The notes under the pieces are model-generated. The model was not told the origin of the DNA. It ran no database searches and saw only the letters and a list, made by a program, of their open reading frames with translations. From NCBI RefSeq assembly GCF_025527015.1, contig NZ_JAODIM010000042.1:496001-560000 (forward strand): a DNA stretch of 64,000 nt. The letters are read 5' to 3'. Position 1 is the first letter of the stretch; each line of letters begins with the position of its first letter. Made by a program: the position numbers and the translations under genes. Origin of the DNA: Winslowiella arboricola. Lineage in GTDB: Bacteria; Pseudomonadota; Gammaproteobacteria; Enterobacterales; Enterobacteriaceae. Positions 46,083-55,227 of this stretch are shown piece after piece.

Positions 46083-46142
46083 GTCCGTCAAACCGCCTCG
46101 CACTGTTTTACAAAATTAATTCTTATTCTCCTCTTTCAGACC

Positions 46143-46169
46143 TCTATTTTTTCTAACCTCTGCCGATAA
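46143..46169 (+). promoter_or_regulatory. candidate FliA promoter of cheV
   Basis: A perfect -10 octamer GCCGATAA at 46162-46169; 15 bp upstream is TCTA, a poor match to TAAA. It would start transcription about 115 bp before the cheV ATG. Confidence 0.55.
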
Positions 46170-46289
46170 CCTTTAACAGCAATAACAACAGCACGCATGC
46201 TCGTGAGAAGGCGCAGGCTTTACTGCTTTGGCTCATCATCGATATCACATGTAAGTTTACATTAATAAATAATAGCTTAGAGGTTAAAG

Positions 46290-47261
46290 ATGGATAACTT
46301 TCAGAAAGAAATCGATGAAAGAGCGAATCTCACATTATCAAATAAATTCGAACTTTTATTATTTCGCCTGGGTAATGCGAATCAGGAAGAGAAATCGGAG
46401 CTGTTCGGCCTTAATGTCTTTAAGCTGCGTGAAATTGTCCCTATGCCACCGATTACCCGTGCAGCGGGGATGCGCTCCCCGCTGCTGGGAATGGCCAATA
46501 TTCGTGGCCAGCTGATCCCGGTGATCGATATGCCAGCGGTTGTGGGTTGTGAACCCACTACCGGTCTGAACCTGCTGTTAGTGACTGAGTATGCCCGCAG
46601 CACGCAGGCGTTTGCCGTGGAGTCCGTGGATAATATTGTCCGGCTGAACTGGAGCCAGGTGCATCCGGCAGATGCCAGCGTCAGTAGCCGTAATGTCACC
46701 AGCATTGCGCTGCTTGATAATGAAGAGCAGGGCAACGGCAATAATATGGCGCTGGTGCTGGATGTTGAGCAGATTCTGCATGACATTATTCCTTCCGTGC
46801 GCGATGTGCCGGCTGAGCAGATTCAGGAAAAATTCTTCAAATTCACCCCCGGCGCGGTGGCTATCGTGGCGGAAGATTCCAAAGTTGCGCGTAATATGCT
46901 GGAGCAGGGCCTGAAGATTATGGGTATTCCTGCAGAGTTACATAACACCGGACTGGAAGCCTGGAACCGAATCAAACTGCTGGCGAAAGAGGCGCAGTCG
47001 GAAGGGCGGCCTGTTAGCGATAAGATTTCGCTGGTGCTGACCGATCTGGAAATGCCGGAGATGGATGGTTTTACTCTGACGCGCAATATTAAAACCGATA
47101 CGGTATTAAGACAGCTACCGGTAGTGATCCATTCGTCGCTGTCGGGCAGCGCCAATGAAGACCATGTGCGTAAAGTTGGCGCCAATGGTTACGTGGCGAA
47201 ATTTGAGATCAATGAGCTGTCTGCGGTTCTGCATCGTGTTATGGATGAAGCGTCGCGCTGA
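46290..47261 (+). CDS. cheV: CheV, chemotaxis coupling protein with receiver domain
   Basis: A 323-residue fusion of a CheW-like domain (about 15-165, with FKLREIVPMPPIT and GMANIRGQLIPVIDMP) and a CheY-like receiver (about 180-315, with AEDSKVAR acidic pocket, phosphorylatable Asp in LVLTDLEMPEMDGF and Lys in GYVAKFEIN). It couples receptors to CheA and may act in adaptation. E. coli K-12 lacks it; Salmonella and Erwiniaceae have it. Confidence 0.93.
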   Translation: MDNFQKEIDERANLTLSNKFELLLFRLGNANQEEKSELFGLNVFKLREIVPMPPITRAAGMRSPLLGMANIRGQLIPVIDMPAVVGCEPTTGLNLLLVTEYARSTQAFAVESVDNIVRLNWSQVHPADASVSSRNVTSIALLDNEEQGNGNNMALVLDVEQILHDIIPSVRDVPAEQIQEKFFKFTPGAVAIVAEDSKVARNMLEQGLKIMGIPAELHNTGLEAWNRIKLLAKEAQSEGRPVSDKISLVLTDLEMPEMDGFTLTRNIKTDTVLRQLPVVIHSSLSGSANEDHVRKVGANGYVAKFEINELSAVLHRVMDEASR

Positions 47262-47428
47262 TCCTGCTGATTTAAAATGGTTTCACTGCCGTTGAGAAAT
47301 GGGCTGTTACGCTATGCTGATCCTTTCGCAGAGCTAACGCCACAGCGATGTGAGCGCCGGAGATAAGCGCCGGAGAAAGGTCACCCCTTTTATGTAAGGC
47401 TGTCTGTATTAGCAGACGGCCTTTTTGG
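47262..47428 (+). terminator. structured 3' region with intrinsic terminator after cheV
   Basis: The terminator stem AAGGCTGTCTG / CAGACGGCCTT (47396-47423, one U-G pair) is followed by TTTTT. Before it lies a direct repeat GCGCCGGAGA (about 47354 and 47367). This may simply be the cheV 3' end. A separate small RNA from a weak promoter (TTGAGA 47292, TATGCT 47313) is also possible. No gene is seen in 47262-47545. Confidence 0.65.
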
Positions 47429-47545
47429 CCTTTAACGGTTGCCAAAAGCATCTTCCGATTAATCCTAAGGTTAACTGGCGATTTTCCACTACATTTAACT
47501 GGGTAGTGTGATTTCTTTACGCTAATTAACCAGAAAGGGAACAGC

Positions 47546-47812
47546 ATGAGTGATAATGAAACCCCGAAAACGCAGACCGATTATTTACGCGATGTGACTT
47601 CGCAGTTGAAAGAAATGCGTCACTATGCCCAGTCCAATACTGAAACGCTGTCAGCACACTGGCTGGCATTTGATGCTGGCGAATACAAAAATCAGGCGTT
47701 CGCCGCGGCGATAAATGATCTGCTTACCCAGCAAGGCGCCGTGCTTGAGACGCTGGAAAAAACCGTGCAGGATCTTGAAATCGAAGCCAACCGCATCGAA
47801 AATGAAGCCTGA
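47546..47812 (+). CDS. 88-residue helical protein, function unknown
   Basis: Not recognised. The acidic, fully helical-looking sequence begins SDNETPKTQTDYLRDVTSQL and ends with EIEANRIENEA. AGAAAGGG lies upstream of the ATG and an intrinsic terminator 14 bases after the stop, so it is a single-gene unit. Confidence 0.7.
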   Translation: MSDNETPKTQTDYLRDVTSQLKEMRHYAQSNTETLSAHWLAFDAGEYKNQAFAAAINDLLTQQGAVLETLEKTVQDLEIEANRIENEA

Positions 47813-47825
47813 TAAACTGCCGTGG

Positions 47826-47850
47826 CCCGCATATTGCGGGTCTTTTTTTT
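47826..47850 (+). terminator. intrinsic terminator
   Basis: CCCGCA / TGCGGG stem with a 3-base loop followed by an eight-base T run. Confidence 0.85.
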
Positions 47851-48127
47851 TGCCGGTAACGGCCAGTAATTGTTGCAGCCAGGTTACGTCTGTTAAAAAT
47901 AAATCGATGATAGTGCTTGCTTAAAAAAGTGTTCCATGTGTAAATAGCGCATCGGTTTGTGGTACAGACCTATTTATGCCAAGCGGTTTTATTAAAGCAG
48001 TTCTCAGTTCGAGCGTTATCTTAGATATCTCTTTTCCTGAATCTTCTTATTACCTTGCTCATAAGTATTATCTGCAAAGCAATCCTGTCCGCCTGTTTAC
48101 GGGCTTTGAAATTCAGAGGAAAGTATT
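47851..48127 (+). promoter_or_regulatory. long leader and promoter region of the cold-shock gene
   Basis: 277 bp without a gene, AT-rich, ending in GAGGAAAGTATT before the ATG. cspA-family genes have long structured leaders of about 150 nt that act as thermosensors; the length here is suitable, but no precise start site was identified. Confidence 0.5.
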
Positions 48128-48340
48128 ATGTCTAACAAAATGACTGGTTTAGTAAAATGGTTCAACGCTGAGAAAGGTTTCGGCTTTATTTCTCCTACCG
48201 ATGGCAGCAAAGATGTATTCGTACATTTCTCTGCAATCCAGGGTGATAACTTCAAGACCCTCGACGAAGGTCAGAGCGTAGAGTTCTCTGTAGAGAACGG
48301 CGCTAAAGGTCCTTCAGCGACCAACGTTGTTGCACGCTAA
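48128..48340 (+). CDS. CspA-family cold-shock protein
   Basis: A 70-residue RNA chaperone with both RNA-binding motifs, KGFGFI (RNP1) and DVFVHFSAI (RNP2). Closest to the CspA/CspB/CspG group ([14 protein letters not shown] start). The long untranslated leader suggests cold induction. A strong terminator follows. Confidence 0.93.
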   Translation: MSNKMTGLVKWFNAEKGFGFISPTDGSKDVFVHFSAIQGDNFKTLDEGQSVEFSVENGAKGPSATNVVAR

Positions 48341-48417
48341 GCAATAACGCCACAGGCTTATTTACCATAGCGATGATGGCCCCGGCCGGAGTAGTGTAAA
48401 TAGCCTGTAATAAAAAG

Positions 48418-48439
48418 CCCGCCTTGTGCGGGTTTTTTT
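48418..48439 (+). terminator. intrinsic terminator of the cold-shock gene
   Basis: CCCGC / GCGGG stem with a 5-base loop and a seven-base T run. Confidence 0.85.
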
Positions 48440-48540
48440 GCGTCTGAATTTCGGCAAAGCATTGCTGGCGCCCGCCTGCCAAAATTAAAACGCAGATAAA
48501 AAATAATATTGCCGCTTACAATATTATTTTCATGATTATA

Positions 48541-48720
48541 TTACGGCGTTTTTTCGCTATTGCGCTGTACAGCTGTGAAATAATGGCCACAATGCGGGCA
48601 GATCAGCGTCAGATTTTTGCTGACTTTCGCCGAAAGCTGCTTATGAGGATGCGCGCAGGCGGGGCATTTTATCTGCCGCGTGCCGGAACGAAAGAAAAGT
48701 AAACTGTCGAGATTTATCAT
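48541..48720 (-). CDS. 59-residue zinc-ribbon protein (YnfU-like)
   Basis: The frame begins MINLDSLLFFRSGTRQIKC and carries CPAC (19-22) and CPHCGHYF (41-48), the two knuckles of a zinc ribbon. It resembles the small YnfU-type zinc-binding proteins that often sit near cold-shock genes. The ribosome binding site is weak. Convergent with the cold-shock gene. Function unknown. Confidence 0.75.
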   Translation of the reverse strand: MINLDSLLFFRSGTRQIKCPACAHPHKQLSAKVSKNLTLICPHCGHYFTAVQRNSEKTP

Positions 48721-48835
48721 AGGGGTTATCTCATTCGTTACAGGTAGCTCAGTTTACGCCCGGTTCCGGGCAATAGCTCGCTTTTTATCCGCCGGAAAGA
48801 GTGCTGACGCCCGCAAAATTTCAGGCGTAATCTGC

Positions 48836-49078
48836 TTACATATCCGCAACCAGCCACATATCCGCTTCTTCAAACATCTCTTCAATAATCCGCGCCATAA
48901 TCGCCTTATCGCTTTTACTGGCGTCAGTGTCGATAGCATTACGCTGCATTGGCTTCACTTTCACCAGAGCCTGAGGAAATGCGCGATGAATTCGCTTTTC
49001 CAGCTCTTCAAGGATCATTTCATTGGCATTGTTCAATCCTGCCACATTGCGCTTATCGTAAATCAACTCGACGAACAT
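48836..49078 (-). CDS. dinI: DinI-family SOS modulator
   Basis: An 80-residue protein of the DinI/MsgA family (MFVELIYDKRNVAGL; acidic C-terminal helix IIEEMFEEADMWLVAD). DinI binds RecA filaments and tunes the SOS response. A 20-bp LexA box lies 57 bp upstream, so SOS induction is expected. Confidence 0.9.
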   Translation of the reverse strand: MFVELIYDKRNVAGLNNANEMILEELEKRIHRAFPQALVKVKPMQRNAIDTDASKSDKAIMARIIEEMFEEADMWLVADM

Positions 49079-49134
49079 TACTGAAAACCTCTCTGGTCAG
49101 GGATCCCTGGGGTGTTTATTTTGCTCGCCAATAA

Positions 49135-49154
49135 TACTGGATAATAATACAGTA
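49135..49154 (-). promoter_or_regulatory. LexA box of dinI
   Basis: TACTGGATAATAATACAGTA fits the consensus TACTG-N10-CAGTA exactly at all ten conserved outer bases. Located 57 bp before the dinI start codon. Confidence 0.88.
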
Positions 49155-49320
49155 TCAATGGCTATCGGCACACAACAGGTGATTTATACGGCGATTGTCG
49201 CAAAAATTATCGTTTCTGCGTGCAACAGTCTTTCTTAAATATGTGAGACAGTGGTAGCTTCCTCTCTCTCGGTCAGTAAGAATGGCGTACCTGCGGGTAC
49301 AAAACAGATTTGGAGTAAGT

Positions 49321-49614
49321 ATGGCTAAGCATCCAACGGGTAAGCACCTGAGGGCGGAAGTGTTGCATGAAGGTAAGCAACTGCTTATCTATGTGGTTAA
49401 AGGTGCGCGCATTGAAGATATGCCGCCAGATGATAACGAGGATTATCCCGGTGAAATGTTTATGGCGTTACCCAATCTGAGTAAAGAGTTTGATAGCGAA
49501 CTTGATGAGATGCTTGGCGAGGCACAATCCGGTGATGTGTTAGTGCTGGTTTGCCCTGGTGATCAGACCTTCAGTTATGGTTATTCGCGGATTAAGGCGA
49601 TGAGCGCCACCTGA
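49321..49614 (+). CDS. 97-residue protein of unknown function
   Basis: Not recognised. ATG at 49321 has GGAG 5 bases upstream, so the longer frame from 49282 is rejected. The middle is acidic (MPPDDNEDYPGE) and the C-terminal half reads SGDVLVLVCPGDQTFSYGYSR. It is 40 bp upstream of the IraP-like gene on the same strand and may be co-transcribed. Confidence 0.7.
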   Translation: MAKHPTGKHLRAEVLHEGKQLLIYVVKGARIEDMPPDDNEDYPGEMFMALPNLSKEFDSELDEMLGEAQSGDVLVLVCPGDQTFSYGYSRIKAMSAT

Positions 49615-49654
49615 TCAAGGTCGGGGTTTAGGGTTAATACACAGGGGAATACCT

Positions 49655-49939
49655 ATGAAGCAACTGGTTATCGATATTTTAATGAAGCTGGCGAAGATGG
49701 ATGTGGATAGCAAAGAGCTGACGGCTCAGGTTGAAGCGCAATCTTTGTTGATCGCGGCGCTGTTGTTGACCGCCGGTAAAGAGGGTTCGAATAATATCTC
49801 GCAAAATATTCAGAATGCTGTGCAGATGGCGACCGAATCTCCGGCGGCTTTTTTGCAATCCGATGTCGATTTGCTGCTGACCCATGTTAATCGCCTGCTG
49901 GCGGTGACGCGTTATGTTGATGAGAAATCAGAAGCATAA
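49655..49939 (+). CDS. iraP: IraP-like anti-adaptor protein
   Basis: A 94-residue protein whose N terminus (MKQLVIDILMKLAKMDVDSK, then ELTAQVEA) parallels E. coli IraP. IraP binds the adaptor RssB and so stabilises sigma-S during phosphate starvation. The protein is helical with a coiled-coil start, as expected. The C-terminal half is more divergent. A 10-bp hairpin (TTGAGCTCGC/GCGAGCTCAA) follows at 49955-49978. Confidence 0.75.
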   Translation: MKQLVIDILMKLAKMDVDSKELTAQVEAQSLLIAALLLTAGKEGSNNISQNIQNAVQMATESPAAFLQSDVDLLLTHVNRLLAVTRYVDEKSEA

Positions 49940-49985
49940 TCCTGTCGACGCGTGTTGAGCTCGCCGCAGCGAGCTCAATAGCGAT

Positions 49986-50234
49986 TTATTTACGGCCAAT
50001 CACTTTGCCGAGAACAAATCCGATTCCCGCAGCAATTGCCAGCGCGCCAAGCGGCGAACTTTTAGTTTGCTGTTTTACTGAATCAACCAGATCGTCTACC
50101 GCATAGCTGCCGCGCGCCAGCTGCTTACGCACCGAGCCTTTCGCTTCGTGTTCCGGTGAGCGCGTCGCTTTGCCGAACTGTTCCTGACCTGCACCGATAG
50201 CTTCATCAACTTTGTCTTTAGCCTGGTCAAACAT
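49986..50234 (-). CDS. CsbD/ElaB-like small stress protein with C-terminal anchor
   Basis: An 82-residue protein. The N-terminal part (DQAKDKVDEAIGAGQEQFG) is CsbD-like; the C terminus PLGALAIAAGIGFVLGKVIGRK is a glycine-zipper membrane anchor like that of ElaB/YqjD. Such proteins accumulate in stationary phase. The exact function is unknown. Confidence 0.8.
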   Translation of the reverse strand: MFDQAKDKVDEAIGAGQEQFGKATRSPEHEAKGSVRKQLARGSYAVDDLVDSVKQQTKSSPLGALAIAAGIGFVLGKVIGRK

Positions 50235-50335
50235 AATTTCTCCTTAATAAACTATTGAGTCGTCATTGCGAGACACCATTAAGGGTAGACCATCAGTGGC
50301 AAAGGCTGCCGGATCAATTGTTTATAAATGTGGCG

Positions 50336-50659
50336 TTATAGCTCATTTTTAATACAGAACTCTTCCCAGCTCATACCCAGCGCTTTGGCATGCGAGCGCA
50401 GATATTTTTCAATCGCCTGCGCCGCCACTTCTTTGTCGGGCTCAGCCAGCTGGATCGAGAACAGCATCGCATCCTGTTTTTTCGCGCGCAGAAAGGCGGC
50501 GTAGATACGATCGGCCTGAATCTCTTTCAGTTTTTCCAGTGATACGCCCATCGACTGCGCGTCTTGTGGCGAGATTTTCTCCATCGCAGCGTGAAAATCG
50601 GGATGCGCCTGTAAGAACATGGCGCGGGCGAGGGTGTAATACTCTTCTGGGGTTTTCAT
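50336..50659 (-). CDS. 107-residue conserved cytoplasmic protein, function unknown
   Basis: An all-helical protein (MKTPEEYYTLARAMFLQAH; ending SWEEFCIKNEL). It resembles uncharacterised enterobacterial DUF proteins (possibly DUF6388), but no function can be given. It lies alone between the CsbD-like gene and yedD. Confidence 0.7.
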   Translation of the reverse strand: MKTPEEYYTLARAMFLQAHPDFHAAMEKISPQDAQSMGVSLEKLKEIQADRIYAAFLRAKKQDAMLFSIQLAEPDKEVAAQAIEKYLRSHAKALGMSWEEFCIKNEL

Positions 50660-50818
50660 GGTAATTATCCTTTTGACTCAATCGGGATAGTTTACACTTG
50701 ATGCACCACAGATTCTCCCCCGGGGCCAGCTCTGGAGGAAATTTGGCGAATGTTTCTTGCAGAAATTACCGGAAAAATTATACCGTACCGGCGTACGCAT
50801 CGAAGACAGGGAATAAAA

Positions 50819-51280
50819 ATGAAGAAGTGGATTGTACTTTGTGCGTTAGCACTGAGCGGTTGTACGCAGATTACCAGTTATGATCAGGCGGTTAAGACAC
50901 CGGCTCCGGCCGATTTGCAGGGAGTCTGGCAAACGGTAACGCCGCAGTCGGGGTTGATCAGCGAGCAGGCGGTGGCCAGTCTGATTATCACCCCGCAGGG
51001 TGATACGCTGGATTGTCGCCAGTGGCAGCGTGTGATTGCCAAACCGGGCAAACTGACGGTGCGCAGTGGGGATTATGTTAACGTCAACCGGGCGTTACGT
51101 GTGATGCCGCTGGAGAGAAAAGGCACGACGCTGCTGTATGACAAACTGGAAATGCAGAAAATGAATCACCCGACGGCTGAGTGCCAGCAGGCACTGGATG
51201 AACTGCCGAATCAGCCAACTGCCACCACATTGCAAAATATTGAACCGGCGCTGATGAAAGTGAAAAAAACCACACCGTAA
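50819..51280 (+). CDS. yedD: YedD outer-membrane lipoprotein
   Basis: A 153-residue lipoprotein with lipobox ALSGC (Cys15) and the YedD core KTPAPADLQGVWQ and GDTLDCRQWQRVIAKPGKLT. ATG at 50819 follows CAGGGAATAAAA; the frame extends upstream but the signal peptide fixes the start. In E. coli yedD also neighbours amyA. Function unknown. Confidence 0.9.
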   Translation: MKKWIVLCALALSGCTQITSYDQAVKTPAPADLQGVWQTVTPQSGLISEQAVASLIITPQGDTLDCRQWQRVIAKPGKLTVRSGDYVNVNRALRVMPLERKGTTLLYDKLEMQKMNHPTAECQQALDELPNQPTATTLQNIEPALMKVKKTTP

Positions 51281-51296
51281 CACCGCCGCAGCTCAC

Positions 51297-51319
51297 GCCC
51301 GGAGAGAGGCTCTCCGGGC
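51297..51319. terminator. shared hairpin between yedD and amyA
   Basis: Perfect 10-bp stem GCCCGGAGAG / CTCTCCGGGC with a 3-base loop between convergent genes; no T run on either side. Confidence 0.5.
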
Positions 51320-51327
51320 CAGTGGTG

Positions 51328-52812
51328 TTAATCCTGCTGCATTACCCAGACGCTGACACTGCCGGCATTGCAGTAAAACTGCCCATTCCCTTGCTTATCG
51401 CAGGTAATAATCTGGTCGCGATGGCCAAGCCAGTCATACCACTGCGAATCCGCGCCATGCTCGCCCAGCGCCACATTTTTCTCACCTTCCTCGCCATTAG
51501 ACATGACCACGACACAGCCGGGTTGCTGTTCGGTGCCGCTGCGACTAAAGGCGACGCAGTTCGGATGGTCAAAGTAATCGGTTTGCACGCCATGAGCGAA
51601 CTGCTGACGCGCGCGGATTAACGCTTCAAGTTCGGTGATAGCCGGCATCTCAATTGCGTACTCTTCACCATCACCGCCCTTATCGCTGTAACTGGCGCCA
51701 AACAGGTCGGGATAGAATACTGTCGGTACACCCTGTTCGCGCAACAGAATCAGCGCATAGGCGAGGGGTTTGAACCAGCTTTCCACCGGCGCTTCCAGCG
51801 CCTGCAACGGCTGAGTGTCGTGATTGGCGACAATCGTTACGGCATGAAAAGCATCTGCGGCGACCAGCGTGTCGTTAAAGATCTGACTGAGATCGTATTC
51901 GGCCCCTTGTTTTGAGGCGATATGGAAGTTCATCTGCAGTGGCGCATCAAACAGCATAGTTTTGCCTGCCACCTGATGAATATATTGCTGCAGTTTATCC
52001 ACTTCATGGGACCAGTATTCCGCCACAATAAACATCGGCTGTTCGGCTACGTCCTGAATATGGTCGATCCACTCTTTGTAAAACCAGGCGGGAATATGTT
52101 TTACCGCATCCAGCCGGAAACCGGTGCAGTGAACTTCATTCATCACCCAGCGCGCCCAGTATTTCAGCTCTTCGGTGACTGCACGGTTGCGGAAGTCGAT
52201 ATTTGCACCCATCAGATAGTCGAAATTACCTAGCTCGTCATCGACCTGATCATTCCAGCCATCGCCAGTGTAATCATTTACAATCTTAAATACGCCGTTT
52301 TCATCGGGGTTTTCGATATGATCAACACCGCTGAAACATTTGTAATCCCAGATAAATTTCGAGTATTTGCCATTACGCACCGGAAAGGTAAAGCGCGTCC
52401 AGGCTTCCGCCGTTACCACTTCTTCATCGATCTCTTCACGATTATCCGCATTGACCCGGTTAACCTGCACCGTCTCTTTTTCATCGGCGCCCATTTTATG
52501 GTTCAGCACTACATCCAGCAGCACGCCAAGGTTGTGGGATTTGAGCGCCCCGACTGCCGCCAGCAGCTGCTGTTTGTCACCATATTTGGTCGCCCGGCTG
52601 CCTTTGGCATCAAATTCACCGAGATCGAACAGGTCATAGCTGTCGTAACCGACTGAATAGCCGCCTGCGTCACCTTTGCAGGCCGGCGGCAGCCAGACAA
52701 CGGTAAAGCCAATTTCTGCCAGCCAGGCTGCGCGTTCAGCCGCTTCTGGCCAGAGTTTGCCACCATCCGGGTAATACCAGTGAAAGAACTGCAACAGCGT
52801 GGGATTGCGCAT
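51328..52812 (-). CDS. amyA: AmyA, cytoplasmic alpha-amylase
   Basis: A 494-residue GH13 enzyme, the same length as E. coli AmyA (495). It has no signal peptide. Catalytic blocks: [10 protein letters not shown] (nucleophile Asp), [10 protein letters not shown] (acid/base Glu) and VANHDTQP (transition-state Asp). It hydrolyses alpha-1,4 glucans inside the cell. Same neighbourhood (yedD-amyA-fliT) as in E. coli. Confidence 0.95.
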   Translation of the reverse strand: MRNPTLLQFFHWYYPDGGKLWPEAAERAAWLAEIGFTVVWLPPACKGDAGGYSVGYDSYDLFDLGEFDAKGSRATKYGDKQQLLAAVGALKSHNLGVLLDVVLNHKMGADEKETVQVNRVNADNREEIDEEVVTAEAWTRFTFPVRNGKYSKFIWDYKCFSGVDHIENPDENGVFKIVNDYTGDGWNDQVDDELGNFDYLMGANIDFRNRAVTEELKYWARWVMNEVHCTGFRLDAVKHIPAWFYKEWIDHIQDVAEQPMFIVAEYWSHEVDKLQQYIHQVAGKTMLFDAPLQMNFHIASKQGAEYDLSQIFNDTLVAADAFHAVTIVANHDTQPLQALEAPVESWFKPLAYALILLREQGVPTVFYPDLFGASYSDKGGDGEEYAIEMPAITELEALIRARQQFAHGVQTDYFDHPNCVAFSRSGTEQQPGCVVVMSNGEEGEKNVALGEHGADSQWYDWLGHRDQIITCDKQGNGQFYCNAGSVSVWVMQQD

Positions 52813-52862
52813 CTTCTGGTTCCATTTTCCACCGCAGGGAGAATGAAGTATGGTGCAAGGCG

Positions 52863-52903
52863 GATAAAAAGAAAGCCGGCTGTCAGGGGAGTGACAACCG
52901 GCT
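52863..52903 (-). terminator. intrinsic terminator of fliDST
   Basis: AGCCGGCTGTCA / TGACAACCGGCT stem (one mismatch) at 52874-52903, followed on the minus strand by TTTCTTTTTAT. It lies 21 bp after the fliT stop. Confidence 0.8.
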
Positions 52904-52924
52904 CGGGTTCAGGAAGAGAGAAGA

Positions 52925-53287
52925 TTAATTATGGTCGTGCGGCATCAGCAGTTGCCCGGATAAATTACCGTAAGCATGCAGCACATTTCTCTGCGTCGTC
53001 GAGCCAGCGATCAATCTGCTTAATTCATCCTGGCGCTGTTGCAGCAATCTTTTTACTTCTGTTTCGTTGTCTATCAGATGGCGCAACACCGGACGAATTT
53101 GTTGCAGCGTACGGTCAGACAATGAATGCTTCTGCGTCACAAGAGCCATTTTTTCCACTGCGCTGACATAGTCAACTTCGGTCGCGATCAGCGCATCCCA
53201 TTCGCCATCATTCGCCAGACGGAGCATATTCTGGCTAAGACTCAGTAAATGCTGATAGGTTTCAAACACGTGCGGCAAATGACTCAT
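52925..53287 (-). CDS. fliT: FliT, FliD chaperone and FlhDC regulator
   Basis: A 120-residue helical export chaperone for the cap protein FliD; in Salmonella it also binds FlhC. It starts MSHLPHVFETYQHLLSLS. Overlaps the fliS stop by one base. Confidence 0.9.
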   Translation of the reverse strand: MSHLPHVFETYQHLLSLSQNMLRLANDGEWDALIATEVDYVSAVEKMALVTQKHSLSDRTLQQIRPVLRHLIDNETEVKRLLQQRQDELSRLIAGSTTQRNVLHAYGNLSGQLLMPHDHN

Positions 53288-53697
53288 TATGAAACATCCT
53301 GAACGGGGCTAGGAAGAGTTGACGCCTCTTTCCAGGCGTCGGCAATGCCACGCAGCAGTTCTTCAACTTCTTCGATGGCGGAAATATCGTTGCGCAGATT
53401 CGCGTGGAGCAGGCGACGCACCATGTAATCGTATAAAGCGAGCAGGTTATCGGCGAGCTCATCACCCGCCTCTTTAATCAGCCCAACCTGCAAACCATTT
53501 TGAATAATATTGATGGCTTTAGAAATGGCGTTTCCCTTGCCCTCAATCTGACCATCCTGCATAAACAGACGGGCGCGCACCAGCGAGCTGAGCGCCCCGT
53601 CAAACAACATAACGTTTAGTTGATGCTGGCTTGCTTCCATGACGCCACTTTCCAGCTCTACTTTCTGGTAGAGCTGCGCTCCCGAATTTTTATACAT
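53287..53697 (-). CDS. fliS: FliS, flagellin export chaperone
   Basis: A 136-residue four-helix chaperone that keeps FliC unpolymerised before export. The pattern includes YQKVELESGVMEASQHQL, LMLFDGAL-type segment (NVMLFDGALSSLVRA) and LLALYDYMVRRLLHAN. 19 bp after fliD. Confidence 0.93.
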   Translation of the reverse strand: MYKNSGAQLYQKVELESGVMEASQHQLNVMLFDGALSSLVRARLFMQDGQIEGKGNAISKAINIIQNGLQVGLIKEAGDELADNLLALYDYMVRRLLHANLRNDISAIEEVEELLRGIADAWKEASTLPSPVQDVS

Positions 53698-53716
53698 GTA
53701 ACAACCTTTTCAATCC

Positions 53717-55165
53717 TTAGCTTGAAGATGACGTAGTCGCGAACTGACTTGTCAGATAGGACGACGTGTTAGTTAACGAGCTAATCAATGTACTTAAATT
53801 GGTAAACTGCGTCTTGTAACGTGCCATGGTCGCTTCGATACTGGCTTCCATTGAATCGTAACGATCGCTTAAATCATCGATGGTCGACTGAATACCATCT
53901 TTGGCATTTTTGATAATGCCTTCTTTACCCACCGTGGTGCTGAGCATATCGGTCAGCTTGGTATTCATGGTGGTGGCGAAGCCCGTGGTGGAGCCGTCAC
54001 CGATAAAGAAGCTGCTTACTGCCTGTGGATTATTAGTCAGCGCAGTGGTCAGCTTGGTTTCGTCAATGGTTAACGCACCGGTAGAACCATCACTCTGGGT
54101 CGTTGGATCAATGCTGATGCCCATCTGCGCCAGAATCGAGTAAGACCCGCCGCTTTGCACCGTGGTCAGCATACTCGCCAGACGGGTCTGTACCGTACGT
54201 ACCACATTGTCGCCCAACAGGGCGCCGTTGGTGCTCGACTGATCCGCGCCAGAAGCCACTGCCGTATATTTGGTGGCGGAGGCGATGGTGGACTGCAGTG
54301 AGTTATACGCCGTCACAAACGCTTTAATCGCCGTCAGCGTGGTATCCGTTGATGCGCCCACGCTCAGGGTTTCGCCATCGGTACTGCTGCTGGCGGATTT
54401 CAGGTTCAGGGTGACACCGGTTAATGCATCGGTAATGGTATTGCTGCTGCGCTCCATTGATACGCCATTAACACTTAACTTGGCGTTCTGGGAAGCGGTC
54501 TGTACCGACATGTTTTGCGTGCCGGTGGCCGTCGAGTCATAGCCAATCAGGCCTTGCAGCGTGTCATCACCGCTGACCGCAAGGGTGATATCGCCATCAG
54601 TACCGCTGGTTTTCGAACTCAGCAGCAGACGGTAGTCGCCGTTGCTGGCGGTAATAATAGAGGCGCTGACGTTGCCCGCGCTGCTGTTAATCGCGCTGAC
54701 AATACCACTCAGCGTGGTCTGGCTGTCTTTCAGCGTAATAGTCAGCGGATCGCCGCTACCCTGGCTGATTGAAATTGTGCGGGTGCCGTCAGTGGTGGTT
54801 TCACCTAACTGAGTGCTTTTACTGCTGAAAGAACCAGAAATCAGTGACTGCGCTTTGGCAATCTGCTCAACATAGACACTGTAATCACCGGTGCTGGCGG
54901 TTGCGTCAGTGGTGGCGGTAAACGCAGTATTGCTGCTGGTCACCGAGGTAGCGGTAAACGCGCTGGCTTTGGTTAGCGCGGCGACCGCTGTCTGCAATGA
55001 CGTCAACGAGCTTGACAGCTTACCGTAAGCAGTCAGTTTCGATGAATAACTGGACTGCTGCGTAGTGATCGCAGTTAATTTGGTTTTTTCAGCTGTTTCT
55101 AAAGAGGTATAAAGAGTATCCAGATCGAGGCTGGTCCCTACACCAAGACTACTTACACTCGCCAT
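53717..55165 (-). CDS. fliD: FliD, filament cap protein
   Basis: A 482-residue hook-associated protein 2. The N terminus MASVSSLGVGTSLDLDTLY and the C-terminal coiled-coil (DDLSDRYDSMEASIEATMAR, then YKTQFTNLS) are conserved. The middle is Ser/Thr/Gly-rich and variable. It caps the growing filament and directs flagellin folding. Transcribed from a FliA promoter at 55201-55227. Confidence 0.94.
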   Translation of the reverse strand: MASVSSLGVGTSLDLDTLYTSLETAEKTKLTAITTQQSSYSSKLTAYGKLSSSLTSLQTAVAALTKASAFTATSVTSSNTAFTATTDATASTGDYSVYVEQIAKAQSLISGSFSSKSTQLGETTTDGTRTISISQGSGDPLTITLKDSQTTLSGIVSAINSSAGNVSASIITASNGDYRLLLSSKTSGTDGDITLAVSGDDTLQGLIGYDSTATGTQNMSVQTASQNAKLSVNGVSMERSSNTITDALTGVTLNLKSASSSTDGETLSVGASTDTTLTAIKAFVTAYNSLQSTIASATKYTAVASGADQSSTNGALLGDNVVRTVQTRLASMLTTVQSGGSYSILAQMGISIDPTTQSDGSTGALTIDETKLTTALTNNPQAVSSFFIGDGSTTGFATTMNTKLTDMLSTTVGKEGIIKNAKDGIQSTIDDLSDRYDSMEASIEATMARYKTQFTNLSTLISSLTNTSSYLTSQFATTSSSS

Positions 55166-55200
55166 AATTAATCCTCAGGTTAAACAGATGTACGAGAGGC

Positions 55201-55227
55201 ATATCGGCCTTGATGGGGAAAAGTTTA
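55201..55227 (-). promoter_or_regulatory. FliA promoter of fliDST
   Basis: On the minus strand TAAA, 15 bp, GCCGATAT; eleven of twelve consensus bases. 36 bp before the fliD start codon. Confidence 0.85.

Noticed and set aside
45864..46103. 79-codon minus-strand frame between fliE and cheV
   Set aside because: The plus-strand 55-residue peptide in the same DNA has a good ribosome site and a sensible membrane-helix layout; the minus frame does not.
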